Shown here one piece after another: positions 43,564 through 53,665 of a DNA stretch of 64,000 nt. The DNA comes from [Haemophilus] felis. GTDB lineage: Bacteria; Pseudomonadota; Gammaproteobacteria; Enterobacterales; Pasteurellaceae. Position 1 is the stretch's first letter. Every line of letters starts with the position of its first letter. The translations under genes were made by a program, and so were the position numbers. The notes under the pieces were generated by a model, which saw only the letters and a program-made list of their open reading frames with translations, was not told the origin of the DNA and searched no databases. The stretch lies in NCBI GenBank assembly GCA_002015125.1, contig MUYB01000001.1, positions 62,001 through 126,000 of the forward strand. Direction: 5' to 3'.

Positions 43564-43857
43564 ATGACTAGAATAAAAAAATCCCTCGGCTATATCTTCT
43601 TGTTATTCGCAGCAAACTACGCTAATAGCTCATTAACAAATACAAAAGAAATGCATTCAGCCTGTGATAAATTATTTCAAGAAAGCGAACAAATTATCGT
43701 TGAAGCAGATAAACAACCGGGAACACATGTACAGGTAGAAAAAATCAAACAACAAATAATACAAGCCAAAAAAGAAATTTTGTCCACGGATAAAACAACA
43801 CAAGAGAAAACTTGTGAACTAGGAATAAGAAAACTAGAAAAGTTAAAACAGCAATAA
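43564..43857 (+). CDS. Small secreted protein of unknown function
   Basis: A 97-residue protein with a signal peptide (MTRIKKSLGYIFLLFAANYANS) and a Lys/Gln-rich, probably all-helical mature part containing two Cys (SACDKLF and KTCELGIRK) that could form a disulfide. The ribosome-binding site is weak (TGGA, 12 nt upstream). It is convergent with ruvB, with stops 9 bp apart. Family not recognised. Confidence 0.6.
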   Translation: MTRIKKSLGYIFLLFAANYANSSLTNTKEMHSACDKLFQESEQIIVEADKQPGTHVQVEKIKQQIIQAKKEILSTDKTTQEKTCELGIRKLEKLKQQ

Positions 43858-43866
43858 AAATAGCAC

Positions 43867-44874
43867 TTATTTTTCTTGTTTACTTAAACCGAAATGGAGG
43901 TAGGTATTTGAAGTCGCTATTCTTCCTCTTGGAGTACGCTGTAAAAAACCCTGTTGGATCAAATAAGGCTCTAATACATCTTCAATAGTTTCTCGCTCTT
44001 CACCAATGGCGGCAGCAAGATTATCAAGGCCTACAGGCCCCCCATCAAAACGCTCAATAACAGCATTCAATAACTTACGATCAAGATAATCAAAACCAGC
44101 ATCATCAATATCTAGCATTTTAAGAGCATCCCTTGCAACCTCTGTAGAAATTAATCCACCATTACGAACATCTGCAAAATCACGCACTCGACGTAATAAA
44201 CGATTAGCAATTCTCGGCGTACCACGAGAACGACGCGCTATCTCATAAGAAGCATCATCAACAATAGATAAATTTAAGCAACTAGCGCTTCGGCTAACAA
44301 TAGATGTAAGATCCACGACAGAATAAAATTCTAAACGTTGTACTATACCAAAACGATCTCTCAATGGAGAAGTCAAAGAACCAGCTCTAGTGGTAGCGCC
44401 GATTAAAGTAAAAGGCGGTAAATCTAATTTGATTGATCGAGCAGCTGGCCCTTCACCAATCATGATGTCCAATTGATAATCTTCCATAGCAGGATAAAGA
44501 ACTTCTTCTATCGCTGGTGAAAGACGATGAATTTCATCAATAAAAAGCACATCATGAGGTTCAAGATTAGTCAACATCGCCGCTAAATCCCCTGCTTTTT
44601 CCAAAACTGGGCCTGATGTTGTTCTAATATTCACCCCCATTTCATTCGCAACTATATTAGCTAAGGTCGTCTTCCCCAAGCCTGGTGGCCCAAAAATTAA
44701 CAAATGATCTAAGGCATCTTGGCGTAATTTTGCGGCCTTAATAAAAATATCCATTTGTTCGCGAACCTGTGGTTGGCCAACATAATCACTCAGTAATTTT
44801 GGTCGAATAGCGCGATCAACAGCATCATCTTCAAATTTTGCGCTTGCACTAATAATTCTATCTGCTTCAATCAT
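43867..44874 (-). CDS. ruvB: Holliday junction helicase motor RuvB
   Basis: RuvB is the AAA+ ring that drives branch migration with RuvA. The 335-residue protein has Walker [10 protein letters not shown] (62-70), Walker B FIDEIHRL (111-118), the ARP(L)SDYVGQ N-terminal box, [16 protein letters not shown] with the arginine finger, and a C-terminal winged helix (RTPRGRIAT). It follows ruvA by 15 bp. Confidence 0.98.
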   Translation of the reverse strand: MIEADRIISASAKFEDDAVDRAIRPKLLSDYVGQPQVREQMDIFIKAAKLRQDALDHLLIFGPPGLGKTTLANIVANEMGVNIRTTSGPVLEKAGDLAAMLTNLEPHDVLFIDEIHRLSPAIEEVLYPAMEDYQLDIMIGEGPAARSIKLDLPPFTLIGATTRAGSLTSPLRDRFGIVQRLEFYSVVDLTSIVSRSASCLNLSIVDDASYEIARRSRGTPRIANRLLRRVRDFADVRNGGLISTEVARDALKMLDIDDAGFDYLDRKLLNAVIERFDGGPVGLDNLAAAIGEERETIEDVLEPYLIQQGFLQRTPRGRIATSNTYLHFGLSKQEK

Positions 44875-44889
44875 AATAATATTCTTAAA

Positions 44890-45501
44890 TTACAAAGAGG
44901 CTTTTAATGCTTCTCTAATTAATTGTTCGCTAGATAAATTTTCCCCAGTAACTTTTTTCACCATTTTTTCAGCTTCTAATGGCTTATAACCTAAAGCAAC
45001 TAAGGCAGAAATTGCTTCATCTTTTGGATCATTAATTTCATCAGACAAATGAGATGTAGGAATATGAGAGCTTTCCACAAAAAAGTGAGTCTGCTTCGTT
45101 TCTTTAAATTTACCTTTTAATTCAACTAACAAACGCTCCGCTGTTTTTTTCCCAACTCCGGGAATTTTCACTAACTTGGAAAGTTCTTCTCTCTCAATTG
45201 CGTAAGCAAATTCATTAACTGACATGGCAGATAAAATCGCTAAAGCTAATTTAGGACCAACTCCATTGGTTTTAATTAACTCACGAAAAAGACTACGAGC
45301 ACTTTTCTCTGAAAAACCAAATAATAGATGAGCATCTTCGCGAATTACGAGATGAGTAAAAAGTGATATTTGTTGTCCAATTTCAGGTAAATGATAAAAG
45401 CTTGTCATAGGTAGCAATAATTCATAACCCACACCATTTACCTCTAAAAGAATTTCTGGCGCTTGCTTTTCAATTAAATACCCTGTTAGATAACCGATCA
45501 T
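44890..45501 (-). CDS. ruvA: Holliday junction-binding protein RuvA
   Basis: This tetrameric junction-binding protein has 203 residues from the ATG at 45501 ([28 protein letters not shown]). A reading from 45531 would add ten unsupported residues. Two helix-hairpin-helix motifs ([13 protein letters not shown] and [17 protein letters not shown]) and a C-terminal domain III ([21 protein letters not shown]) that contacts RuvB are visible. Confidence 0.97.
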   Translation of the reverse strand: MIGYLTGYLIEKQAPEILLEVNGVGYELLLPMTSFYHLPEIGQQISLFTHLVIREDAHLLFGFSEKSARSLFRELIKTNGVGPKLALAILSAMSVNEFAYAIEREELSKLVKIPGVGKKTAERLLVELKGKFKETKQTHFFVESSHIPTSHLSDEINDPKDEAISALVALGYKPLEAEKMVKKVTGENLSSEQLIREALKASL

Positions 45502-45560
45502 AATTTCCTCTTGGTTCAAAATCGCTCGCAAGAATAAAACAAAACTGGATAAATATCCAG

Positions 45561-46136
45561 TTAAATTTTTAAACGAAAACGCCCTCGACTATATCTCGCC
45601 TTTAAAAGTGAAGTCATTTTTTCAGGGGTTTTACTGGTGTGATTTGCTGCATTGACGACATGAAAACTATGTTGAATAGAATGGGCGTGTGTAATAGCAA
45701 TGGCTAAAGCATCTGCTGCATCGGCTTGGGGTTTTTCAGACAGTTTAAGAATTCGCGTTACCATATCCTGCACTTGCACTTTATCCGCAGAACCTATTCC
45801 TACCACCGTTTGTTTTACAAGGCGGGCTGCATATTCAAATACAGGTAAATCTTGGTTAACCGCCGCTACCATCGCTGCACCTCTTGCTTGCCCTAATTTC
45901 AATGCAGAATTCGCATTCTTGGCTAGAAAGACTTCTTCAATCGCAAACATTTCTGGTTGAAACTGAATAATAATTTCAGTTACTCCAGCATAAATACGTT
46001 TGAGTCTTGTTGGCAAATCTTCAACGGAGGTACGAATTACTCCACTCCCCAAATATTCTAGTTGCTTTCCAACCACCTGAATCACACCATAACCAGTAAT
46101 TCTAGATCCAGGATCGATACCTAAAATAATTGCCAT
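45561..46136 (-). CDS. ruvC: Holliday junction resolvase RuvC
   Basis: RuvC is an RNase H-fold endonuclease that cuts Holliday junctions. The 191-residue protein has catalytic Asp in [15 protein letters not shown] (about residue 8), Glu in [23 protein letters not shown] (about 68), and the C-terminal acidic pair in [18 protein letters not shown] (about 139-142). First of the ruvCAB group here. Confidence 0.97.
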   Translation of the reverse strand: MAIILGIDPGSRITGYGVIQVVGKQLEYLGSGVIRTSVEDLPTRLKRIYAGVTEIIIQFQPEMFAIEEVFLAKNANSALKLGQARGAAMVAAVNQDLPVFEYAARLVKQTVVGIGSADKVQVQDMVTRILKLSEKPQADAADALAIAITHAHSIQHSFHVVNAANHTSKTPEKMTSLLKARYSRGRFRLKI

Positions 46137-46153
46137 TTCTGCCTCATAAAAAA

Positions 46154-46180
46154 ATGGATCTTAGCATAGCTAAGATCCAT
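46154..46180 (-). terminator. Terminator of the lipoprotein gene
   Basis: ATGGATCTTAG-CATAG-CTAAGATCCAT, an 11-bp perfect stem followed on the minus strand by seven T, between the lipoprotein stop and ruvC. Confidence 0.88.
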
Positions 46181-46198
46181 AAACATTAAGCAATATTT

Positions 46199-46621
46199 TT
46201 ACTTAATAATTTCACAATTTTTTGCAACGATTTTATCGTTACTACGGTATTGGACTGGTACAGTGGTCTCAAGAGTTTTTTGAGAGAAACCACTGTCTAA
46301 TGACCATACTCGTTTACCGTTACCAGCTACAAAACGAACACCGTCTTCGTAACTCTTATCTAGTTTTAAATCACCAACAACTTTGCCATCGATAGTTAAA
46401 GTTACAGATTCTGTAGCACCACCTACAAATTCATAGGTAGCAGAAACAACTTTTCTTTTACCATGAACATCACAGCGATAAGCTGCTGGTACCAAAGCAG
46501 GTGCTGAAGATGTAGGTTCAGTCATCGTTTGAGCTACTTTTGCTTGAGAATTGGAAGTTTGAGAACAACCAACTAGCACACCAGCAACGAGTAAACTTGT
46601 AGCAAATGTTGTTAATTTCAT
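46199..46621 (-). CDS. Lipoprotein, MliC/PliC (lysozyme inhibitor)-like
   Basis: A 140-residue protein with a lipoprotein signal (LLVAGVLVGC, Cys19), a Ser/Thr/Ala linker and a beta-rich domain: AYRCDVHGKRKVVSATYEF ... SVTLTIDGK ... DGVRFVAGNGKRVWSLDSGFSQKTLE ... AKNC. The spacing of the two Cys and the GVRFxxGxxxxVWSLxxG core recall MliC-type membrane-bound lysozyme inhibitors (GxRY...W..KG), but the match is partial. A neisserial ACP-like adhesin is another candidate. It lies between yebC and ruvC, which are usually adjacent in Haemophilus. Confidence 0.6.
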   Translation of the reverse strand: MKLTTFATSLLVAGVLVGCSQTSNSQAKVAQTMTEPTSSAPALVPAAYRCDVHGKRKVVSATYEFVGGATESVTLTIDGKVVGDLKLDKSYEDGVRFVAGNGKRVWSLDSGFSQKTLETTVPVQYRSNDKIVAKNCEIIK

Positions 46622-46697
46622 AAATTCTCCTAAAATATAATTGTATTTAAAAATACAAAGGTCTTAATAAATTCTATTAACAATTAATAGAATAAAA

Positions 46698-47438
46698 TTA
46701 CAGTAATGCCGCTACCTCATCACTAATCTCACCATTATGATATACATTCTGCACATCATCACAATCTTCTAGCATATCAATCAATTTTAATAATTTTGGT
46801 GCAGTTTCCGCATCAAGTGCCACTGTAGTCGATGGAATCATCGTTACTTCCGCATTCTCAATTTTAATGTTCGCCGCTTCTAATCCATCACGCACAGAAC
46901 CCAAATCTTCCCACGCAGTATAAATTTCAAAACTGCCATCATCTTGTGGCTGAACATCGTCAGCACCTGCTTCAATTGCGGCTTCCATAATGGTATCTTC
47001 ATCGCCAGCAGCAACCAAAATCAATCCTTTTTTGCTAAACAAATAGCCAACCGAGCCTTCTGTTCCCAAGTTGCCGCCACATTTAGTGAAACTCGGGCGA
47101 ACTTGCGAAATGGTACGGTTGGCATTGTCGCTTAAACATTCCACCATAACGGCGGTACCGCCCGGTCCGTAGCCTTCGTAAACTTTAGTTTCCATATTGG
47201 TATCATCGCCGCCACCAACGCCACGCTCAATGGCACGATTAATGGTGTCTCTTGTCATATTGCTTGATAACGCTTTTTCCACCGCCGCTCTTAAACGCGG
47301 GTTCGCACTCACGTCGCCACCGCCCAATTTCGCCGCCGTAACCAATTCTTTGATCAATTTTGTAAAAATTTTACCGCGTTGAGCATCTTGTGCCGCTTTG
47401 CGGTGTTTAATGTTAGCCCACTTACTATGACCTGCCAT
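46698..47438 (-). CDS. yebC: YebC/TACO1-family protein
   Basis: A 246-residue member of the YebC family, linked to translation of proline-rich or stalling sequences and formerly to transcription control. It begins [31 protein letters not shown], the family signature, and has [34 protein letters not shown]. Usually beside ruvC; here separated by the lipoprotein gene. Confidence 0.96.
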   Translation of the reverse strand: MAGHSKWANIKHRKAAQDAQRGKIFTKLIKELVTAAKLGGGDVSANPRLRAAVEKALSSNMTRDTINRAIERGVGGGDDTNMETKVYEGYGPGGTAVMVECLSDNANRTISQVRPSFTKCGGNLGTEGSVGYLFSKKGLILVAAGDEDTIMEAAIEAGADDVQPQDDGSFEIYTAWEDLGSVRDGLEAANIKIENAEVTMIPSTTVALDAETAPKLLKLIDMLEDCDDVQNVYHNGEISDEVAALL

Positions 47439-47466
47439 ACTGATTTACCTTTATTTATCCAATAAA

Positions 47467-47503
47467 AAATGCGGTGTAACCACAAAAAATATTCACCGCA
47501 TTT
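47467..47503. terminator. AAATGCGGTG inverted repeat
   Basis: AAATGCGGTG (47467-47476) and CACCGCATTT (47494-47503) form a 10-bp stem. In Pasteurellaceae, paired uptake words often serve as terminators. Here each arm differs from AAGTGCGGT by one base. It sits upstream of yebC, so it may end a former neighbour's transcript. Confidence 0.5.
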
Positions 47504-47693
47504 CACATTAACGACTGAAAATTTGAGCTGCTATTTATAACGAAAATTGCCTAAAATTTCAAATGCAATCCTAAGCTATTTCGCATCTTAGTGAAAAAAT
47601 ACATCCAACAAAAAAAGAACGCCTTCAATGTAAAAATGCCTTACCGTGCTTATTTTGCTCATAAAAAATCTGCCCCAAACACAATAAAAAAAC

Positions 47694-47728
47694 TTGACAA
47701 CATTGCCTCGGGGGGGGGGGGGAGAATT
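47694..47728 (+). promoter_or_regulatory. Promoter with 13-G homopolymer (likely phase-variable)
   Basis: TTGACA (47694-47699) is followed by ACATTGCCTC, a run of 13 G (47710-47722) and AGAATT (47723-47728), 35-40 bp ahead of the adhesin ATG. If AGAATT acts as -10, the spacer is 23 bp at this tract length, so the copy sequenced would be weak. Slippage in the G run would change the spacing. This design is known for neisserial porA and Moraxella uspA1. Confidence 0.65.
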
Positions 47729-47762
47729 GCCATTTGTTTTTTTTAAATAAGGGGATAAAACA

Positions 47763-48983
47763 ATGAAAACAAGCAGTCAAAAAATGGCGTTAGCGACGGT
47801 TTTAATTTTGATGTGTGCGAGTGGAAATGTGGCGATGGCACAGAATCTAGCAGCTGATAAAGAAAAAATTGAGATAGGTAAGAATGCATCAGCTGGAAAT
47901 AGTAGCTTTACTATTGCAATTGGTCCTTCGGCAAAGGCAAGTAAAACTAGTGCTGTGGCTATTGGTTATAAGGCAGAGGCAAAATCATATAATGATATAG
48001 CAATTGGGTATGATACAAAAGCAACAGGAGCCCATAGTACTGCTATCGGTGAACAGTCAAAAGCGGCGGAGCAATATTCTACTGCGATAGGTTATAAAGC
48101 TAATACTAATGGCGCTAAATCAATAGCATTAGGTTCTCAATCAAAAGCAGAAAAAACCAATACCATTGCTATTGGTGCGAAGTCTAATGCGTTGATAGAT
48201 CAAGCTATTGCTATTGGTGGTGATACATCAGCGGCTGCACAACATTCAATTGTAGTAGGTTATAGAGCAAGTACACAAAAAGGTAAAGATTTTGCTGTTG
48301 CAATAGGAAGAAGTGCTCAATCTGATGCAAAGGATGGAATAGCACTAGGTTCATTTTCTAAAGCTGAGGCTGGATTATCAAAAAACGGCAAAATAGGTGC
48401 TTACTCAGACTTAAACGAAGAAGAGGTTAAAGCTAAATTTATAGAAATTGAAAAGGACACAAATAGAAATAATCTTGAAGCTAAAAAAATAAGAAAGGAA
48501 GTATCGACTTGGGCACCAACATTGGGGGCTTTATCAATTGGAGATTTTAATGAGGGTTATACTCGTCAAATACAAAATGTGGCTGCAGGGACAGAAAATA
48601 CGGATGCAGTGAATGTGGCACAACTGAAGAAATTAGAAGAAAATACTGATAAAAAAATCGTGAAAATTGATAGAAGAGTAACTGTTCTAGAAAACTTGGA
48701 AAAAAGAATGACACATTCGACTAATAGACTTGCTAAAGAAATACAAACCGCAAATGCTGGGGTTTCATCTGCAATGGCGATGGCAGCGATAGGGAAAATA
48801 AGCCCAAGCTCAAAATCAAGATTTGCCGTAGGCGCTGGCGTCGGTTCCTACAATGATGCGAAATCAGTGGCTATTGGTGTAAGCGGTATTAATAGGTCAA
48901 GAAACGTTATTTACAATGCGAATTTAAGTATAAATAACGAAGGCAAAGTGGGAGCTGCTGCTGGCATATTGTTTCAGTTTTAA
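47763..48983 (+). CDS. Trimeric autotransporter adhesin (YadA-like)
   Basis: This type Vc secreted adhesin is exported by Sec and anchored as a trimer in the outer membrane. The 406-residue protein has a signal peptide (cleavage after AMA, residue 26), a YadA-like head of about ten 14-residue 'AIGxxAxAxxxxSxAIG' repeats (about 37-200), a neck motif TENTDAVNVAQLKKLEE (about 279-295), a short coiled-coil stalk and the C-terminal membrane anchor (about 345-406), ending in Phe. Compact for the family. Ribosome-binding site AAGGGGA. Preceded by a poly-G promoter and followed by its own terminator, in an otherwise housekeeping region. Confidence 0.93.
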   Translation: MKTSSQKMALATVLILMCASGNVAMAQNLAADKEKIEIGKNASAGNSSFTIAIGPSAKASKTSAVAIGYKAEAKSYNDIAIGYDTKATGAHSTAIGEQSKAAEQYSTAIGYKANTNGAKSIALGSQSKAEKTNTIAIGAKSNALIDQAIAIGGDTSAAAQHSIVVGYRASTQKGKDFAVAIGRSAQSDAKDGIALGSFSKAEAGLSKNGKIGAYSDLNEEEVKAKFIEIEKDTNRNNLEAKKIRKEVSTWAPTLGALSIGDFNEGYTRQIQNVAAGTENTDAVNVAQLKKLEENTDKKIVKIDRRVTVLENLEKRMTHSTNRLAKEIQTANAGVSSAMAMAAIGKISPSSKSRFAVGAGVGSYNDAKSVAIGVSGINRSRNVIYNANLSINNEGKVGAAAGILFQF

Positions 48984-48996
48984 AAAATAAATGTAA

Positions 48997-49034
48997 AAAA
49001 GGCTGTTCTGAATTGAGGACAGCCTTTTATTTTT
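48997..49034 (+). terminator. Adhesin gene terminator
   Basis: AAAGGCTGT (48998-49006) pairs with ACAGCCTTT (49019-49027), followed by TATTTTT, 15 bp past the adhesin stop. Confidence 0.88.
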
Positions 49035-49114
49035 AGGGGGAGTGGGCTGCGTATTGCAATCCGCATCCCCTTTTCAAATTTTATTTATTCTCAAAAATAA
49101 TGGCAATGCACCAT

Positions 49115-51181
49115 TTATTTCACCTGCATTCCTGCTTTCACCCCCGCATCGGCGTTGAGCAAGAATAAATCCGCACCGCCAGTGCCTGCACTTAAAATCA
49201 TTCCTTCTGAAACGCCGAAACGCATTTTGCGTGGGGCGAGATTGGCTACCATAATCACAAAACGCCCTTCTAACTCCGTTGGGTTGTTGTAAGCGTCTTT
49301 AATGCCTGAGAACACTTGGCGGGTATGGTCGCCCAAATCCAATTCAAAACGCAATAATTTATTGGATTCTGGCACAGCTTCACATTTCATTACTTTTGCC
49401 ACGCGCAAATCTAATTTGGCAAAGTCATCAATGGTGATGGCGTCGGCGATAGGTTCAACCGTTGTGCTGCCTGCTGATGTGGTTTTAGTATTTTTTTGTG
49501 CTGCTTTCTTTTGCTCTAACGCTTGTTGCTGTGCAAATTGTTCTTTGGTTTCATTCACAATCGCCTCAATTTGTTTTGCTTCTAAGCGTTGTGCCAGTGC
49601 TTTAAATGGCAAAATTGAGTGATTCACTAATGGACGTTGCAAACTTTCCCAAGTCAATTCATCTTGTAAGAAGGCTTCTGCACGTTCGATAATTTGTGGA
49701 ATCACCGGTTTTAAATAAATGGCAAGCACACGGAATAATTGCAATACCATAGAGCAAACGCCGTGCAATTCCGCCTCACGACCTTCTTCTTTTGCGATTA
49801 CCCAAGGGGCTTTGTCGTCGATGTATTTATTGGCTTTATCTGCCAGCTGCATTACCTCTCGCACCACTTTGCCAAACTCACGCTCTTCATAATAAGTGGC
49901 AATCTGTTCTGCTTTCGCTACAAACTCTGCCAATAATTCAGGTTCAGCGACGTCGCTAAATAACTTGCCGTCAAAGCGTTTGGTGATAAAACCTGCACTG
50001 CGTGAAGCAAGGTTGACGAATTTGTTCACCACGTCCGCATTTAAACGTTGCACAAAATCCTCAAGATTTAAGTCTAAATCTTCAATGCGGTTGTTTAATT
50101 TGGCGGCGTAGTAATAACGTAAATATTCAGGGGCAAGATGACGCAAATAAGTGGACGCTTGAATGAAGGTGCCACGAGATTTGGACATTTTTACGCCATT
50201 CACGGTTACATAACCGTGGGCAAACACATTGGTCGGCTTACGCAATTCACAGCCTTCCAACATTGCAGGCCAAAACAAGCTGTGGAAATACACAATATCT
50301 TTACCAATGAAATGATAAAGTTCGGCAGTGCTGTCTTTTTTCCAAAATTCATCAAAATTGAGACCGCACTTATCACACAGGTTTTTGAACGATGCCATAT
50401 AACCAATAGGTGCATCTAACCACACATAAAAATATTTGTTTTCTGTGTCGGGAATTTTAAAACCGAAATAAGGGGCATCACGAGAAATGTCCCATTGTTG
50501 CAATCCTGCTTCAAACCACTCTTGCATTTTGTTGGCGATTTCAGGTTGAAGTGAACCTGATTTCGTCCAATCTTTCAGCATATTTTCAAAGGCAGGTAAA
50601 TCAAAGAAAAAGTGTTCTGATTCTTTCAAAATAGGAGCGGCGCCAGACACCACAGAGCGAGGATTAATTAATTCTGTTGGGCTGTAAGTGGAGGCACAAA
50701 CTTCGCAGTTATCGCCATATTGATCTTCTGCTTTACATTTCGGACAGGTGCCTTTTACAAAACGATCTGGTAAAAACATTCCTTTTTCTGGATCAAAAAG
50801 TTGCGAAATCGTGCGGCTTTTGATAAAGCCATTAGCACGCAATTTTTTATAGATTTCTGCGGTGTAATATTCGTTTTCTGGGCTGTGCGTCGAGTGGTAA
50901 TTATCATAACTAATATTGAAGCCAGCAAAATCCGCCACGTGATCCGCTTTCGAGCGAGCGATTAATTCTTCAGGCGAAATGCCCAATTTATTCGCATTCA
51001 ACATAATCGGCGTACCGTGGGCGTCGTCAGCACACACAAAAAATACTTGATGCCCACGCATTCGTTGAAAACGCACCCAAATATCCGCTTGAATATGCTC
51101 CAATAAATGCCCTAAATGAATTGCACCATTGGCATAAGGTAATGCACAAGTAACTAAAATATTACGTGCTGAATTGCTCAT
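49115..51181 (-). CDS. metG: Methionyl-tRNA synthetase
   Basis: This class I synthetase charges tRNA-Met. The 688-residue dimeric form has [24 protein letters not shown] (HIGH-type), a zinc-binding knuckle with CPKC...CEVC (about 145-162), KMSKSRGTF and a C-terminal OB-fold tRNA-binding domain ([25 protein letters not shown], about 588-688). It contains one AAGTGCGGT word (50363, complement) and no GGCGCTA copy, and reads more GC-rich than the adjacent dcw genes. Confidence 0.97.
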   Translation of the reverse strand: MSNSARNILVTCALPYANGAIHLGHLLEHIQADIWVRFQRMRGHQVFFVCADDAHGTPIMLNANKLGISPEELIARSKADHVADFAGFNISYDNYHSTHSPENEYYTAEIYKKLRANGFIKSRTISQLFDPEKGMFLPDRFVKGTCPKCKAEDQYGDNCEVCASTYSPTELINPRSVVSGAAPILKESEHFFFDLPAFENMLKDWTKSGSLQPEIANKMQEWFEAGLQQWDISRDAPYFGFKIPDTENKYFYVWLDAPIGYMASFKNLCDKCGLNFDEFWKKDSTAELYHFIGKDIVYFHSLFWPAMLEGCELRKPTNVFAHGYVTVNGVKMSKSRGTFIQASTYLRHLAPEYLRYYYAAKLNNRIEDLDLNLEDFVQRLNADVVNKFVNLASRSAGFITKRFDGKLFSDVAEPELLAEFVAKAEQIATYYEEREFGKVVREVMQLADKANKYIDDKAPWVIAKEEGREAELHGVCSMVLQLFRVLAIYLKPVIPQIIERAEAFLQDELTWESLQRPLVNHSILPFKALAQRLEAKQIEAIVNETKEQFAQQQALEQKKAAQKNTKTTSAGSTTVEPIADAITIDDFAKLDLRVAKVMKCEAVPESNKLLRFELDLGDHTRQVFSGIKDAYNNPTELEGRFVIMVANLAPRKMRFGVSEGMILSAGTGGADLFLLNADAGVKAGMQVK

Positions 51182-51281
51182 AATTTCATTCCTATTTTTA
51201 ATCGAAAAATTGGTGCTTATCCTACCTGATTTGCGGAATTTTTGCTATATTCACAGCAAACGCTAAAAGACGAGAAAACAA

Positions 51282-51309
51282 AAAAGGGAAATAAATTCAT
51301 TTCCCTTTT
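51282..51309 (-). terminator. lpxC (dcw cluster) terminator
   Basis: AAAAGGGAAAT/ATTTCCCTTTT stem with a 6-nt loop and T-run on the minus strand, 36 bp past the lpxC stop. Confidence 0.85.
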
Positions 51310-51344
51310 CATACGATCAAATTTTACAAAAATTATCACATTTA

Positions 51345-52262
51345 TTAGATAAGCACCTTAGCTGGAGAAAGATACCCCTGTGGCACATCCTGTTTGTCTT
51401 CAAATGTAACAAATTCCCAAGCGGATTGTTTGTCTAACACGGCTCGCAATAATTTGTTGTTTAAACCATGTCCTGATTTGTATGCTTTAAAATCGCCAAT
51501 AATGTTGTAACCAGCCATATACAAATCGCCTATAGCGTCTAACATTTTGTGGCGAACTAATTCATCTTTAAAACGCAAACCATCTTCATTGAGAATGCGG
51601 TAATCGTCTAACACAATAGCGTTATCAAGACTGCCGCCAAGTGCCAAACCTTGGGATTGCAAATACTCAATATCTTTCATAAATCCGAAAGTTCTTGCAC
51701 GACTAATTTGCTGTACAAAAGTTTGAGCAGAAAACTCCATAACATAGTTGCACACGTCTTTACCAATTGCAGGATGTTCAAAATCAATGGTGAAATCTAA
51801 ACGGAAACCGTTATAAGGTTGAAATTCCGCCCATTTGTCGCCGTCTTCAACACGAATGCATTCTTTTATGCGAATAAATTTTTTCGCTGCGTTTTGTTCT
51901 TCAATGCCTGCATCAAGAATAAGATAAATAAAGGGGCTGGCACTGCCGTCCATAATAGGAATTTCAGGGGCATCAACTTCAATGATGACATTGTCGATAC
52001 CTAAACCTGCTAAAGCTGAATTTAAATGTTCTACGGTAGAAATTCTTACGCCAGCGTCATTAATTAAACAAGTGCAAAGCATTGTGTCTCGTACAGCATT
52101 TGCATTTGCTGGGAAAACCACAGGAGGATTCAAATCTGTTCTACAATAAACGACACCCGTATTAGGCATAGCTGGACGTAAAGTTAAGGTTACTTTATTA
52201 CCGCTATGCAACCCAACGCCAGTTACTTTTACACTTTGTTTTAATGTTCTTTGTTTGATCAT
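51345..52262 (-). CDS. lpxC: UDP-3-O-acyl-N-acetylglucosamine deacetylase
   Basis: LpxC is a zinc enzyme for the committed step of lipid A synthesis. The 305-residue protein starts [24 protein letters not shown] and has the zinc ligands in [15 protein letters not shown] (His about 79) and [34 protein letters not shown]. Last gene of the dcw cluster, 28 bp after ftsZ, as in E. coli. Confidence 0.97.
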   Translation of the reverse strand: MIKQRTLKQSVKVTGVGLHSGNKVTLTLRPAMPNTGVVYCRTDLNPPVVFPANANAVRDTMLCTCLINDAGVRISTVEHLNSALAGLGIDNVIIEVDAPEIPIMDGSASPFIYLILDAGIEEQNAAKKFIRIKECIRVEDGDKWAEFQPYNGFRLDFTIDFEHPAIGKDVCNYVMEFSAQTFVQQISRARTFGFMKDIEYLQSQGLALGGSLDNAIVLDDYRILNEDGLRFKDELVRHKMLDAIGDLYMAGYNIIGDFKAYKSGHGLNNKLLRAVLDKQSAWEFVTFEDKQDVPQGYLSPAKVLI

Positions 52263-52289
52263 ATATTTCTCTATCTATTCCAAATACAT

Positions 52290-53576
52290 CTATTTATTAT
52301 GAGTATTACGGATAAAGTTTTGCACATCAACTAGCTCATCAGCATTTCTAATATGTGGCTGATGACGAGCCGTAATAGGCATATCTAGGATATTGTTTGT
52401 TGATAAATTTGTTGGTTGTAAAGGTGCTTTCGTGTGCTCATTTACAGGATTGCGATCAACGGTATTTGTCAAAGATTGATTATTATAGCCTCCATATCCA
52501 GAATGAGATTTGACTATAGGTTGTGGAATTTTTACATCTGGAGTATCTAGCTCACCAATACCAGTCGCTACGATAGTTACTCTAATTTCATCAACCATTT
52601 CAGGCACCAACGCTGTACCAACAATGACAATTGCATCATCGGATGCAAATGATTTAACGGTTTCACCGACAATTTCAAATTCATCCAAACCGAGATCCAT
52701 ACCAGTGGTGATATTAACCACAACACCTTTCGCGCCAGATAAGTCAACATCCTCAAGTAATGGGCTAGCGATAGCTTCTTGAGCGGCTTTTTCTGCACGA
52801 CCATCAGCAGGTGTACCATAAGCAATACCTGTTCCCATCATAGCACGTCCCATTTCAGACATTACTGTGCGTACGTCCGCAAAGTCCACACCAATTAAAC
52901 CTGGAGAGGTGATCATATCGGAAATACCAGTTACAGCATTGCGCAACACATCATTCACCGCAGCAAAAGCCTGAATCAAGGTTACATTTTTACCTAAAAC
53001 TTTTAATAGTTTTTCATTTGGAATAACAATCAAAGAATCCACATATTTGGAGAGTTCTTTAATTCCCATTTCAGCAAAAGCCATGCGCTTTTTGCCTTCA
53101 AATGAGAAGGGCTTAGTTACCACCGCAACAGTTAAAATACCGAGTTCTTTAGCAATTTGTGCCACAATGGGGGCGGCGCCAGTACCTGTACCACCGCCCA
53201 TACCAGCGGCGATAAAAACCATATCTGCACCTTCTAACATTGCACGAATAGCTTCTTGATCTTCTTCTGCTGCTTGACGACCAATATTTGGATTTGCGCC
53301 TGCACCTAATCCTTTAGTAACAGCTGCACCAATTTGAATAGTCTGTTGGACTTTGCTACCACGCAATGCTTTAGAATCCGTATTCACTGCATAAAACTCA
53401 ATGCGTCCATATTGATCTGAATTCAACAATGATTGCTCAATGGAAGAACTGTTTTGAGATTCAACAAAACTACTTACCATATGATTAACTGCGTTACCGC
53501 CGCCACCGCCGACGCCAACAACTTTAATTAGCGCCCCGTCCATATTACCCAGATCATACTCAACTGGTTCAAACAT
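52290..53576 (-). CDS. ftsZ: Cell division protein FtsZ
   Basis: FtsZ is the tubulin-like GTPase that forms the division ring. It has [14 protein letters not shown] (GTP binding), [14 protein letters not shown] (tubulin signature) and a C-terminal linker ending in [16 protein letters not shown]. The conserved C-terminal FtsA/ZipA-binding peptide is of the '[23 protein letters not shown]' style. I use the ATG at 53576 (MFEPVEYD), 7 nt from GGAG; the ATG at 53582 is too close to it. 428 residues. Confidence 0.97.
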   Translation of the reverse strand: MFEPVEYDLGNMDGALIKVVGVGGGGGNAVNHMVSSFVESQNSSSIEQSLLNSDQYGRIEFYAVNTDSKALRGSKVQQTIQIGAAVTKGLGAGANPNIGRQAAEEDQEAIRAMLEGADMVFIAAGMGGGTGTGAAPIVAQIAKELGILTVAVVTKPFSFEGKKRMAFAEMGIKELSKYVDSLIVIPNEKLLKVLGKNVTLIQAFAAVNDVLRNAVTGISDMITSPGLIGVDFADVRTVMSEMGRAMMGTGIAYGTPADGRAEKAAQEAIASPLLEDVDLSGAKGVVVNITTGMDLGLDEFEIVGETVKSFASDDAIVIVGTALVPEMVDEIRVTIVATGIGELDTPDVKIPQPIVKSHSGYGGYNNQSLTNTVDRNPVNEHTKAPLQPTNLSTNNILDMPITARHQPHIRNADELVDVQNFIRNTHNK

Positions 53577-53665
53577 ATTCATTCTCCGTCATGCAATTCA
53601 TTGTTTACCGGTCAGCACATTGCCAAAACCAAATTATTACTATTTTAGATGAAAATTCTAAATTA

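Larger units (their letters stand above)
47439..47762. other. 324-bp gap upstream of the adhesin
   Basis: A divergent region between yebC and the trimeric adhesin. It holds an inverted repeat (47467-47503), AT-rich sequence, the -35-like TTGACA and the poly-G tract. No open frame was recognised. Confidence 0.7.
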
